A stretch of 64,000 nt of DNA from Casp-actino8 sp039800005 (lineage in GTDB: Bacteria > Actinomycetota > Acidimicrobiia > Acidimicrobiales > Ilumatobacteraceae). Both the position numbers and the translations under genes were made by a program. Position 1 is the first letter of the stretch, and the number at the start of each line of letters is the position of its first letter. Under the pieces are notes generated by a model. That model made no database searches and was not told the DNA's origin. It saw only the letters and a program-made list of their open reading frames with translations. The stretch lies in NCBI GenBank assembly GCA_039800005.1, contig JBDLRN010000064.1:9728-73727 (forward strand). The letters are read 5' to 3'. This document shows positions 41,344 through 49,080 of this stretch, in pieces.

Positions 41344-42842
41344 TGCCCCCCATCGACTATCCCGCGATCGACTGGCTGGCCGTCTCGCCCATGATCGTGG
41401 TGCTCGTCGGGGCACTCGTTCTGCTCGTGGTCGGATCGCTCACCCGCATGTGGCCGCGCTCGCTCTACGCCCTCGTCACCGTGGCTGTCGTCGTGCCGGC
41501 CGTGATTCTGGAGATGGTGCTCTGGAACCGAGTCGGGCACGAAGGGCCGGTGTCCATCGTCGACGACGCGCTCTCGATCGATCGTCTGACGCTGTTCGCC
41601 TGGATCGGAATCACCGTCGCCGTGGGTCTGGTCGCCTTGTCGACGTCGGAGTACCTGCGTCGAGAAGAACTCGACGGCCCCGAGACCTACGCCATGTACC
41701 TCGCCGCCGCCATCGGTGCCATGGTCATGGCCTCGGCCAACGACTTCGTCGTGATGTTCCTCGGTCTGGAGACCCTGTCGATCGCCCTCTACGTATTGGC
41801 GGCGAGCCATCGTCGTCGCGCCGAGAGCCAAGAGAGCGGTCTCAAGTACTTCGTTCTCGGTGGCTTCGCGTCGGCTTTCTTCCTCTACGGCATCGCGCTC
41901 CTCTACGGCTCGACCGGCACCACCAACCTGTCGGGTATGGGCGAGTTCCTCAGAGGGCAAGTGTTCCTCGACGGTGACGACGCCATGCTCCTCGCCGGAC
42001 TGGCCCTGTTGTTGGTGGGTCTCGGCTTCAAGATCGCCGCCGTGCCGTTCCACTTCTGGACACCCGACGTGTACCAGGGTGCACCGACGCCCACCACGTC
42101 GTTCATGGCGTCGATCGGCAAGTTCGCGGCCTTCGCCGCGATGTTGCGTGTCCTGCTCGTGGCGCTGCCCACTCGCGCCGACGACTGGCGTCCGGTCGTC
42201 TGGGTGATGGCCATCGCGTCGGTCGTGATCGGCTCGATCCTCGCCGTGGCCCAGACCGACGTGAAGCGCATGCTCGCCTACTCGTCGATCAGCCACGCCG
42301 GTTTCATCCTCATCGGCGTGGAAGCGGCCGGACACAGTGGCGACACCGCCGGTCTGCCGTCGGCTCTCCTGTACCTGATGCTCTATTCGGTCCTCGTCGT
42401 CGGCACGTTCACGGTGATCTCCCTCGTGAGTCGTACCGGTGACGGTCGCACCGATCTGGCTTCGTTCCGTGGGCTGTCGAAAGAGCGACCGGCCTTGGCG
42501 CTGGCCATGACGGTGTTCCTCTTCGCCCAGGCCGGAATGCCGGTCACGTCCGGCTTCATCGCCAAGTTCGGCGTGATCAAGGCGGCGGCCGACAACCAGA
42601 GTTACGCCGTCGCCATCGTGGCCATGGTCGCCTCGGTCATCGCTGCCGTCCTCTACCTACGCATCATGATCAGCATGTGGCTGTCGGACGCCGAAACAGG
42701 CGACGAAACTCGCGAGAAGGTTGCCGTTCCGTTCACCTCGGCGATCGTGATCCTGGCCGCGGTGATCTTCACGATCGTGGCCGGTGTGTTCCCGGGCTGG
42801 CTGATCGACGCCAGTCGTGACGCGCTGGCCGTTGTTCGCTGA
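41343..42842 (+). CDS. nuoN: NADH-quinone oxidoreductase subunit N (cluster 1)
   Basis: This 499-residue antiporter-like subunit has 'FLGLETLSIALYVLAA', 'PFHFWTPDVYQGAPTPTT' and 'LAYSSISHAGFILIG'. It is the last gene of the 14-gene set. The 68-bp gap that follows holds a possible CAGACT -10 for the nuclease gene. Confidence 0.95.
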   Translation: MPPIDYPAIDWLAVSPMIVVLVGALVLLVVGSLTRMWPRSLYALVTVAVVVPAVILEMVLWNRVGHEGPVSIVDDALSIDRLTLFAWIGITVAVGLVALSTSEYLRREELDGPETYAMYLAAAIGAMVMASANDFVVMFLGLETLSIALYVLAASHRRRAESQESGLKYFVLGGFASAFFLYGIALLYGSTGTTNLSGMGEFLRGQVFLDGDDAMLLAGLALLLVGLGFKIAAVPFHFWTPDVYQGAPTPTTSFMASIGKFAAFAAMLRVLLVALPTRADDWRPVVWVMAIASVVIGSILAVAQTDVKRMLAYSSISHAGFILIGVEAAGHSGDTAGLPSALLYLMLYSVLVVGTFTVISLVSRTGDGRTDLASFRGLSKERPALALAMTVFLFAQAGMPVTSGFIAKFGVIKAAADNQSYAVAIVAMVASVIAAVLYLRIMISMWLSDAETGDETREKVAVPFTSAIVILAAVIFTIVAGVFPGWLIDASRDALAVVR

Positions 42843-42910
42843 TTCTCTGTTCCGGCCCCAGTGTTGCGGTGTGTCCCGACGGGCACACACCTGCGTGACA
42901 GACTGGCGTC

Positions 42911-43681
42911 GTGCTGACACCCCCGGCCTATCTCTCGCCGTCGTCGATCGGTACGTATCGGGACTGCCCGCAGAAATTCAAGTTCTCGCGCATCGACGGA
43001 CTGAAAGAGCCACCCACCTGGGCCACCCACCTCGGAACCTTCGTCCACGAGGTGCTCGAACACCTCTACCAACTCGATCCCGACGAACGCACCGTCGACG
43101 CAGTTCGCACGCTGGCGGGGGAGCGGTGGCGGATCAGCGATTGGGAAGCCGCGGTCCTGGCCCTCGAGAACCGGCCCGGTGAGATCAAGGACTTCAAGGT
43201 CCAGGCCTTTGCGTGCATGCAGAACCTCTGGAAGCTCGAGGAGCCCCGTGAGGTCGAACTGATGGGCATGGAGCACGAAGTCAAGGTGTCCGTCGAGGGA
43301 GTCGCTCTGCGCGGATTCATCGATCGCTTCCTGATCGGTGACGACGGGGCGGTCGTGATCGGCGACTACAAGACCGGCAAGGTACCCAATCCGCGCTTCA
43401 CGTCCGAAGACGCCAAGTTCTTCCAGTTGCTCACCTACGCGCTCATGTTGCGCGAATCCGATCAGGAAGAGACGTCACGCGTCGAGTTGCTCTATCTGAA
43501 GGACGGGGTCCGGCACGACGTCACCGTCACGCCGGTGAAGTTGGCCATCGCCCAGGGAACCATCGTCGAGACCAAGGAAGCCATCGACGCGGCGTGTGAT
43601 CGTGGCGAGTTCGAATGCAACGTGACCAAACTCTGCGACTGGTGTTATTTCAAGCCCCAGTGTCCGGCCCACCAGAAGTAG
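42911..43681 (+). CDS. RecB-family PD-(D/E)XK nuclease with a four-cysteine iron-sulfur site
   Basis: This 256-residue, single-domain nuclease has 'LSPSSIGTYRDCPQKFKF' near the N-terminus, the active-site His in 'GTFVHEVLEHL', and Asp/Lys in 'VVIGDYKTGK'. One Cys (CPQKF) plus three at the C-terminus (CDWCYFKPQC) match the Cas4/AddB-type [4Fe-4S] arrangement. It stands alone with no cas genes, so a repair or recombination role is more likely than CRISPR adaptation. The GTG start is 6 nt after CAGACT. It ends 1 bp from the convergent hydrolase gene. Confidence 0.83.
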   Translation: MLTPPAYLSPSSIGTYRDCPQKFKFSRIDGLKEPPTWATHLGTFVHEVLEHLYQLDPDERTVDAVRTLAGERWRISDWEAAVLALENRPGEIKDFKVQAFACMQNLWKLEEPREVELMGMEHEVKVSVEGVALRGFIDRFLIGDDGAVVIGDYKTGKVPNPRFTSEDAKFFQLLTYALMLRESDQEETSRVELLYLKDGVRHDVTVTPVKLAIAQGTIVETKEAIDAACDRGEFECNVTKLCDWCYFKPQCPAHQK

Positions 43682-43682
43682 T

Positions 43683-44378
43683 TCAGCGCGCGACGCGGAT
43701 CAACCTGTCGAACAGTCGTTGCTGTTCGGGGTCGACATCGGCCGAGTCCTCGGGATGCCACTGCACACCGACGACCCAGGTCTTGCGGGTGGCTTCGACG
43801 GCTTCGATCGTTCCGTCGTCGTGACGGCCGACCACGTGCAGATCGTCGGCGACGCGATCGAGGCATTGATGATGGTACGAATGGCAGCGAGCCGGACGTG
43901 CGGTCGCCATGGCCTCGGCGACCCGAGAGCCGCCCTCGAGTTCGACCGGATGGAACTCCTTGGTGTGCCCCGGTGCGGTGATGTGCTGCACGAGGGTTCC
44001 ACCGAGCGACACGTTCAGGATCTGGATGCCGCGACAGATGGCCAGGATCGGCTTGTCGGCCCGCCAGAAGGCGTCGACGACCGCGAGCTCGACGGCGTCG
44101 TGCCGATCGTTGACGCCGTACAGCTGTGGTGCGTTCGTCTCCTGCCCGTAGCGAGCCGGATTCACGTCACCGCCGCCGTGCAACACGAGCGCGTCGCACG
44201 CGGCGACGAGTCGGTCGATCGACGCACGGTCGAAGTCGAGTGGGGGAACGATGACCGGAGTACCACCGGCGCGGGCGACGGCTTCGGAGTAGCGCCGTCC
44301 GGCTCCGAAGGCCTCGCCGCGCACCCCCGGTCCTTCGGGCATCTCCCGTCCGACGATCGACACGAGTGGTGACGTCAT
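43683..44378 (-). CDS. Class I amidotransferase-like hydrolase, gamma-glutamyl-GABA hydrolase (PuuD) type
   Basis: This 231-residue member of peptidase family C26 has its nucleophile in 'ILAICRGIQILNV' (C115). The His/Glu pair is in 'VGVQWHPEDSA'. 'LHGGGDVNPARYG' is the oxyanion strand of the PuuD group. It would cleave gamma-glutamyl amides such as gamma-glutamyl-GABA. The ATG at 44378 follows CACAAT by 6 nt on the minus strand. It is divergent from the flavin oxidoreductase gene. Confidence 0.83.
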   Translation of the reverse strand: MTSPLVSIVGREMPEGPGVRGEAFGAGRRYSEAVARAGGTPVIVPPLDFDRASIDRLVAACDALVLHGGGDVNPARYGQETNAPQLYGVNDRHDAVELAVVDAFWRADKPILAICRGIQILNVSLGGTLVQHITAPGHTKEFHPVELEGGSRVAEAMATARPARCHSYHHQCLDRVADDLHVVGRHDDGTIEAVEATRKTWVVGVQWHPEDSADVDPEQQRLFDRLIRVAR

Positions 44379-44419
44379 CGGATCATTGTGCCAGGTGGGC
44401 GACACGGCATGATGTCTCC

Positions 44420-45493
44420 ATGAGTTCACTCTTCGACACCGTGTCGTTCGCCCACGGACCGTCCATGCCCAATCGCTTCATGCTTGCGCCGCTCACCAAC
44501 ATGCAGAGTCACGCCGACGGAACGTTGTCCGACGACGAGAAGAATTGGCTCGTGAAGCGGGCCGAGGGCGGATTCGGTCTGGTGATGACCTGTGCCGCTC
44601 ACGTGCAGAAGCGCGGACAGGGATTCCCCGGACAACTCGGCACGTTCGCCGACGATCACGTGCCGGGTCTCGCCGGTCTGGCGAGTGCCATCAAGAGTCA
44701 CGGCAGTGTGGCCGTGGTGCAGTTGCATCACGCCGGGCATCGTTCGCCCAAGGACCTGATCGGTGAAGCGCCGGTCTGTCCGTCGGACGATCCGGAGACC
44801 GGAGCGCGTGCGCTTTCCACTGAGGAGACCGAGCAGTTGATCGCCGATTTCGTGGCCGCCGCGGTGCGCTGCGATCGAGCCGGTTTCGACGGTGTCGAAC
44901 TGCACGGCGCCCACGACTACATGATCTGCGAGTACCTCAACCCGGAACTCAACCGACGTACCGATCACTACGGTGGGTCGTTGGAGAACCGATCGCGACT
45001 GTTGATGGAGATCGTGGCCGGGATCCGCCGCGACTGTCGCTCCGACTTCAATCTGTCCGTTCGACTGTCACCCGAGCGATTCGGTATGCGCACCCCGGAG
45101 ATCCGTGAAGTGTTCGGCTCGTTGGTCGACGCGGGAGTCGATTTCGTCGACATGTCGTTGTGGGACGTGTTCAAGGAACCGGCCGATCCCGACTTCGCCG
45201 GTCGACGGCTGATCGACGTCTTCGCCGAATTGCCGCGGGGGCGAACTCGTCTCGCGGTGGCCGGCAAGTTGTACTCAGCGGCCGATGCGCAACGCGCCAT
45301 CGACGCCGGAGCCGACATCGCGGTACTCGGACGCGCAGCGATCCTGCACCACGACTTCCCCCGACTCGCGAAGGACGACGCCCAGTTCGTGATGCGCGAT
45401 CTCCCGGTCTCTCCCGAGACGCTGAAGAGCGAAGGGTTGTCCGACTCGTTCGTCGGCTACATGCGCAACTGGCCGGGTTTCGTCACCGAGTGA
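44420..45493 (+). CDS. NADH:flavin oxidoreductase, Old Yellow Enzyme family
   Basis: This 357-residue FMN TIM-barrel enzyme has 'NRFMLAPLTNMQSHADG', the His pair region 'VQLHHAGH', 'GFDGVELHGAHDYMICEYLNP' and 'YGGSLENRSRLL', all OYE markers. It reduces activated alkenes or similar substrates; which one is unknown. The ATG at 44420 follows CATGAT by 6 nt, favouring a leaderless start over an in-frame GTG at 44366. Confidence 0.87.
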   Translation: MSSLFDTVSFAHGPSMPNRFMLAPLTNMQSHADGTLSDDEKNWLVKRAEGGFGLVMTCAAHVQKRGQGFPGQLGTFADDHVPGLAGLASAIKSHGSVAVVQLHHAGHRSPKDLIGEAPVCPSDDPETGARALSTEETEQLIADFVAAAVRCDRAGFDGVELHGAHDYMICEYLNPELNRRTDHYGGSLENRSRLLMEIVAGIRRDCRSDFNLSVRLSPERFGMRTPEIREVFGSLVDAGVDFVDMSLWDVFKEPADPDFAGRRLIDVFAELPRGRTRLAVAGKLYSAADAQRAIDAGADIAVLGRAAILHHDFPRLAKDDAQFVMRDLPVSPETLKSEGLSDSFVGYMRNWPGFVTE

Positions 45494-45512
45494 CGATCGT
45501 GACGGTCGCGGC

Positions 45513-46721
45513 TCAGTCGCGTAGGTCGTAACCGGCCGCGCGAACAGCGTCGACGATGCGTTCGGCGTGTTCGGGTCCGCGCACCTCGAGAACGGCGTTC
45601 ACACCTGTTTCACGCACGTGCAGGTCGACCCCCTCGCGCACGTGCTCGATGTCGATCACACTCGCGCCGTTGTCGGCGAAGACCGTGAGCAGTTTGGCGA
45701 GTCCACCAGGGCGGTCGCTCACCCGCACGAAGAGGATGAGTCGACGCCCGGCTTGGGTCTCGTGACGTCGGATGAGGCCGGGCACCACGCCGAGATCGAC
45801 GTTGCCTCCCGACAGCACGACGCAGGTGGTGCCATGACGCGCCGGTGCGACGCGTTCCGACAGAAGTGCGGCCACACCGACCGCACCAGCGCCTTCCACG
45901 TACAACTTGGCGCGCTCCATGAGATACACCATCGAATCGGCGACCGCGTCTTCGTCGACCACCACCACGTCGTCGATCCAGTTCTCGACGAGCGGCTCGG
46001 TGTACTGGCCCGGACGCTTCACCGCGATCCCGTCGGCGAGAGTGACGACCGGACCCGACGGCACGACGCCGTTGGCGTACGGCGCGCACGCCTCCACTTG
46101 GACGCCGATCACCTTGATCGAAGGGTCGTGCATCTTCACGGCGATCGCCACACCGGTCGCCAGTCCACCACCGCCGAGGGGAACGATCACTCGACGCAAA
46201 TCCGACACGTCGTCGATCAATTCGAGTCCGAGCGTGGCCTGTCCGGCGATTACGATCGGATCGTCGTACGGATGGCAGAACGTCATTCCGGTTTCGCTCG
46301 AGTGCTGGCGCGCGAAGCCGACGGCGTCGTCGAGTGAATCGCCACCTTCGATGACGTTGGCGCCGAATTCGCGACACGCCGCGATCTTGGCGATCGGGGC
46401 ATTGGTCGGCACGAAGATGTCGCACGGTGCGCCGAACTCGCGGGCGGCGAAGGCGAGTGACTGTGCGTGATTTCCCGCACTACCGGCCGTGACCCCGCAG
46501 CGCGCCGCATCGCCGAGCGAGGCCAGTTTGTTCATCGCGCCGCGAATCTTGAAACTCCCGGTGCGTTGCAGGTTTTCGGCTTTCAGCACCACCTGGCCGC
46601 CCGTGCGCTGCGACAGCGTGTACGACCCGGTGATCGGCGTGTGTTGGACGACCCCGACGCCGGCGGCCCGGGCCGCGTCGATCTGCGCCCGGGTGATCTC
46701 CGGGACCCCGCTCTTCCCCAT
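45513..46721 (-). CDS. ilvA: Threonine ammonia-lyase (threonine dehydratase) with C-terminal ACT domain
   Basis: This 402-residue PLP enzyme turns threonine into 2-oxobutanoate, the start of isoleucine synthesis or threonine breakdown. The PLP lysine is K58 in 'TGSFKIRGA'. The phosphate loop is 'GSAGNHAQ', and the barrel ends with 'VLSGGNVDLG'. The last 75 residues form one ACT-like regulatory domain ('LILFVRVSDRPGGLAKLL'). A single short ACT is the catabolic/TdcB-like layout rather than the two-ACT biosynthetic form. The ATG lies 9 nt after a minus-strand TACGGT. Confidence 0.9.
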   Translation of the reverse strand: MGKSGVPEITRAQIDAARAAGVGVVQHTPITGSYTLSQRTGGQVVLKAENLQRTGSFKIRGAMNKLASLGDAARCGVTAGSAGNHAQSLAFAAREFGAPCDIFVPTNAPIAKIAACREFGANVIEGGDSLDDAVGFARQHSSETGMTFCHPYDDPIVIAGQATLGLELIDDVSDLRRVIVPLGGGGLATGVAIAVKMHDPSIKVIGVQVEACAPYANGVVPSGPVVTLADGIAVKRPGQYTEPLVENWIDDVVVVDEDAVADSMVYLMERAKLYVEGAGAVGVAALLSERVAPARHGTTCVVLSGGNVDLGVVPGLIRRHETQAGRRLILFVRVSDRPGGLAKLLTVFADNGASVIDIEHVREGVDLHVRETGVNAVLEVRGPEHAERIVDAVRAAGYDLRD

Positions 46722-46729
46722 GCGCGGTC

Positions 46730-46736
46730 TACCGTA
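46730..46736. promoter_or_regulatory. Overlapping divergent -10 elements
   Basis: The heptamer TACCGTA reads TACCGT on the plus strand, 6 nt before GTG 46742. It reads TACGGT on the minus strand, 9 nt before the ilvA ATG at 46721. One symmetric -10 could thus serve both genes. Confidence 0.5.
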
Positions 46737-46741
46737 CCGGT

Positions 46742-47440
46742 GTGCGCGCCCTCGTGATCGCCAACGCCGACGACGCCGATCCCGGGATCGTGGGGGAGCG
46801 GTTCCGCCACCACGGGGTGGCCTTCGCCGACGGATTCCGGGAGCACCCCGGCGACTGGCCCGATCTGGCCGGCCGAGACCTGGTCCTCCTGCTCGGGTCG
46901 GAGTGGAGCGTCTATTGGGACCAGGTGGCCGACTCGGTCCGAGCCGAATGTGCGCTCGTGAACGAGGCCGTTCGGCGGGGGACCCCGGTCTTCGCCATCT
47001 GTTTCGGGGCCCAGATCACCGCGAAAGCCCTGGGTGGGACGGTCGAGCGGGCTCGGCGCCCCGAGGTCGGCTGGCACCGCGTCGACAGCGATCGGCCCGA
47101 TCTGATCGAGTCCGGCCCCTGGTTGCAGTGGCATTTCGACACCTTCACCGTCCCAGCCGGGCTCACCGAGATCGCCCGCAGCCCGTCGGGACCCCAGGCC
47201 ATGGTGGGTCCACGGCTGCTGGCCACCCAGTTCCATCCGGAAGCGACCGAGACCATGTTGTCGCAGTGGACCTCGGGTGACCCCGACGACCTCATCCGGT
47301 TGGGCCTCGACCCCGACCAGATCATGGCCGACACCCGACGCGAGGTCGTGGCCAGCCGCCCGCGGGCCGAAGCTCTGGTCGACTGGTTCGTCGAACAGCA
47401 CCTGGGACGAGTCGGGGTCCGGGTCGCGACGAGCGAATAG
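46742..47440 (+). CDS. Class I glutamine amidotransferase domain protein
   Basis: This 232-residue stand-alone GATase has its nucleophile elbow in 'VFAICFGAQITAKALGG' (C87) and the His/Glu pair in 'LATQFHPEAT'. Such free-standing domains resemble GMP-synthase-type glutaminases and are annotated broadly; the acceptor partner is not encoded next door. The GTG start is fixed by the 6-nt spacing to the -10. Confidence 0.83.
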   Translation: MRALVIANADDADPGIVGERFRHHGVAFADGFREHPGDWPDLAGRDLVLLLGSEWSVYWDQVADSVRAECALVNEAVRRGTPVFAICFGAQITAKALGGTVERARRPEVGWHRVDSDRPDLIESGPWLQWHFDTFTVPAGLTEIARSPSGPQAMVGPRLLATQFHPEATETMLSQWTSGDPDDLIRLGLDPDQIMADTRREVVASRPRAEALVDWFVEQHLGRVGVRVATSE

Positions 47441-47463
47441 AGGTCACACGCTGGGCCGAAGTT

Positions 47464-47480
47464 GGGTCGTGGTTCGACCC
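47464..47480. promoter_or_regulatory. Inverted repeat over the -35 zone of the second nuo operon
   Basis: GGGTCG (47464-47469) and CGACCC (47475-47480) are separated by 5 bp, directly upstream of the nuoA2 -10. Its position suits a repressor site. The match to the Rex consensus is poor. Confidence 0.35.
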
Positions 47481-47486
47481 TCGTAG

Positions 47487-47492
47487 TAGCGT
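47487..47492 (+). promoter_or_regulatory. -10 element for the second nuo operon
   Basis: TAGCGT, 9 nt before the ATG at 47502. The 61-bp gap between the amidotransferase gene and nuoA2 holds this and the inverted repeat. Confidence 0.5.
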
Positions 47493-47501
47493 CTCACGAC
47501 G

Positions 47502-47867
47502 ATGTCGGACTTTCTGAGGTCGTACCTCACCGTCTTCTGGTTCGGGCTGGCGGCCCTCCTTTTGGCCTCCCTCTTGTTGGGGATCTCCGCCCTCATCCGC
47601 CCGGTACGTCCCACCCGGGAGAAGTTGCTCACCTACGAGAGCGGTGTCGATCCGGTCGGTGACGGCTGGACGCAGAGCCAGATTCGTTATTACGTCTTCG
47701 CCCTGTTGTTCGTCGTGTTCGACGTGGAAGCCGTCTTCATCTTCCCGTGGGCCACTCAACTCGAGCGCTATGGCACCTTCGGCCTGGTCGAAATGGGTGT
47801 CTTCGTCGGAGTTCTCTTGCTCGGTCTCGTCTACGCCTGGCGCAAGGGCGTCCTTCGCTGGGTGTAA
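47502..47867 (+). CDS. nuoA: NADH-quinone oxidoreductase subunit A (cluster 2)
   Basis: This 121-residue, three-span subunit has 'TYESGVDPVG' and 'FVVFDVEAVFIFPWA'. It is normal in size and lacks the long tail of the cluster 1 copy. Low similarity between the two NuoA proteins points to separate origins rather than recent duplication. It is the first gene of an 11-gene operon. Confidence 0.93.
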   Translation: MSDFLRSYLTVFWFGLAALLLASLLLGISALIRPVRPTREKLLTYESGVDPVGDGWTQSQIRYYVFALLFVVFDVEAVFIFPWATQLERYGTFGLVEMGVFVGVLLLGLVYAWRKGVLRWV

Positions 47868-47882
47868 TCACAAAGGAGTCAC

Positions 47883-48437
47883 ATGGGTCTCGTCGACCGC
47901 GGGCGGCTCCCCAAGCCGCTGAATTCACTGCTCAACCTCGGACGCTCCTACTCGATGTGGGTGTATCAGTGGGGACTCGCGTGTTGCGCCATCGAGATGG
48001 GCGCGGCGTTCGGCTCACCGCGTTACGACGTGATGCGTCTCGGTGTGATCCCGTTGCCCGCCAGCCCTCGTCAGGCCGACCTGGTCGTGATCTCGGGAAC
48101 CGTGACCGACAAGATGGCACCGGCCATCAAGCGTCTCTACGAGCAGATGCCCGATCCGAAATACGTGATCTCGATGGGTTCGTGCGCCAACTGCGGCGGC
48201 CCGTACTGGGACAGCTACTCGGTCACCAAGGGAGTCGATCAGTTGATCCCGGTCGACGTGTACATCCCGGGTTGTCCGCCGCGGCCCGAAGCACTCCTCG
48301 AAGGTGTGGTTCTTCTGCAGCAGCGCATTCGCAACGAGGACATGGGTGCCCGTTGGCGTGGCGAGGGCTCCAAGCCCATCGTCGTCGAGGACCGTGGACG
48401 TCGCAGCCTGAAGGCGGGTGAGCCGAGTGTCGTCTGA
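47883..48437 (+). CDS. nuoB: NADH-quinone oxidoreductase subunit B (cluster 2)
   Basis: This 184-residue N2-cluster subunit has 'GLACCAIEMGAAF', 'GSCANCGGPYWD' and 'YIPGCPPRPE'. A Shine-Dalgarno AAAGGAG lies 7 nt upstream of the ATG. Confidence 0.94.
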   Translation: MGLVDRGRLPKPLNSLLNLGRSYSMWVYQWGLACCAIEMGAAFGSPRYDVMRLGVIPLPASPRQADLVVISGTVTDKMAPAIKRLYEQMPDPKYVISMGSCANCGGPYWDSYSVTKGVDQLIPVDVYIPGCPPRPEALLEGVVLLQQRIRNEDMGARWRGEGSKPIVVEDRGRRSLKAGEPSVV

Positions 48438-49080
48438 CGCCCCGGTCGCCGAGATTCCCGGCGACACACTTCGCGAACGCATCGTCGACGACCTGCGCTC
48501 GCACATCGGCGACGCCCTCGTCGACAGCCTGGTGAAGCCGGGTGACGACGTGTGGGTGCGCGTTCGCCCCGACGCCTGGCTCGACACCGCGCGGACTCTT
48601 CGTCAGCAGATGGGCTTCGATTACTTCTGCTTCCTCTCGGCCATCGACTGGATGCCGTCGCCGTACGGCAAGGGTGAAGACGACCCCACCGCCCCGCCGC
48701 CCGAGCGCGACGACACCATCCGCCAGGGTTACGCCGGTGGTGACACTCGGTTCCAGATGCTGGCTCGAGTCACGCATCCGACACTCCATGTGGGCGTCAA
48801 CGTGAAGTGTGACCTCGACGACGCTCAGCCGGTCGTCGATTCGTGGATCCCCGTGTACGCCGGCGCCAATTGGCACGAGCGCGAGACACACGAGATGTTC
48901 GGCATCGGATTCAACGGCCACCCCGATCTGCGCAACATGTACCTGCCCACCGACTTCGAGGGTCATCCGCTTCGCAAGGACTTCCCGCTGCTCGCGCGCA
49001 TGGTCAAACCGTGGCCGGGCATCGTCGACGTGGAACCCCTCCCCGGTGGCGGCGACGACGAGGAAGGTGACGGAGAATGA
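48418..49080 (+). CDS. nuoC: NADH-quinone oxidoreductase subunit C (cluster 2)
   Basis: This 220-residue subunit has 'ANWHERETHEMFGIGFNGH' and 'EGHPLRKDFPLLAR' as the 30-kDa subunit signature. A low-complexity insert of acidic and Pro residues lies at about 80-95. The GTG at 48418 overlaps nuoB2 by 20 bp; GTG 48427 is an alternative with an 11-bp overlap. Confidence 0.92.
   Translation: MSRVSSDAPVAEIPGDTLRERIVDDLRSHIGDALVDSLVKPGDDVWVRVRPDAWLDTARTLRQQMGFDYFCFLSAIDWMPSPYGKGEDDPTAPPPERDDTIRQGYAGGDTRFQMLARVTHPTLHVGVNVKCDLDDAQPVVDSWIPVYAGANWHERETHEMFGIGFNGHPDLRNMYLPTDFEGHPLRKDFPLLARMVKPWPGIVDVEPLPGGGDDEEGDGE

Noticed and set aside
42911..43681. CRISPR-Cas locus suggested by the Cas4-like nuclease
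   Set aside because: No repeat-spacer array and no other cas gene anywhere in the window.
43668..43684. CACCAGAAG near the nuclease stop, resembling the repeat's outer arm
   Set aside because: It encodes the conserved C-terminus (PAHQK) of the nuclease and has no partner arm.
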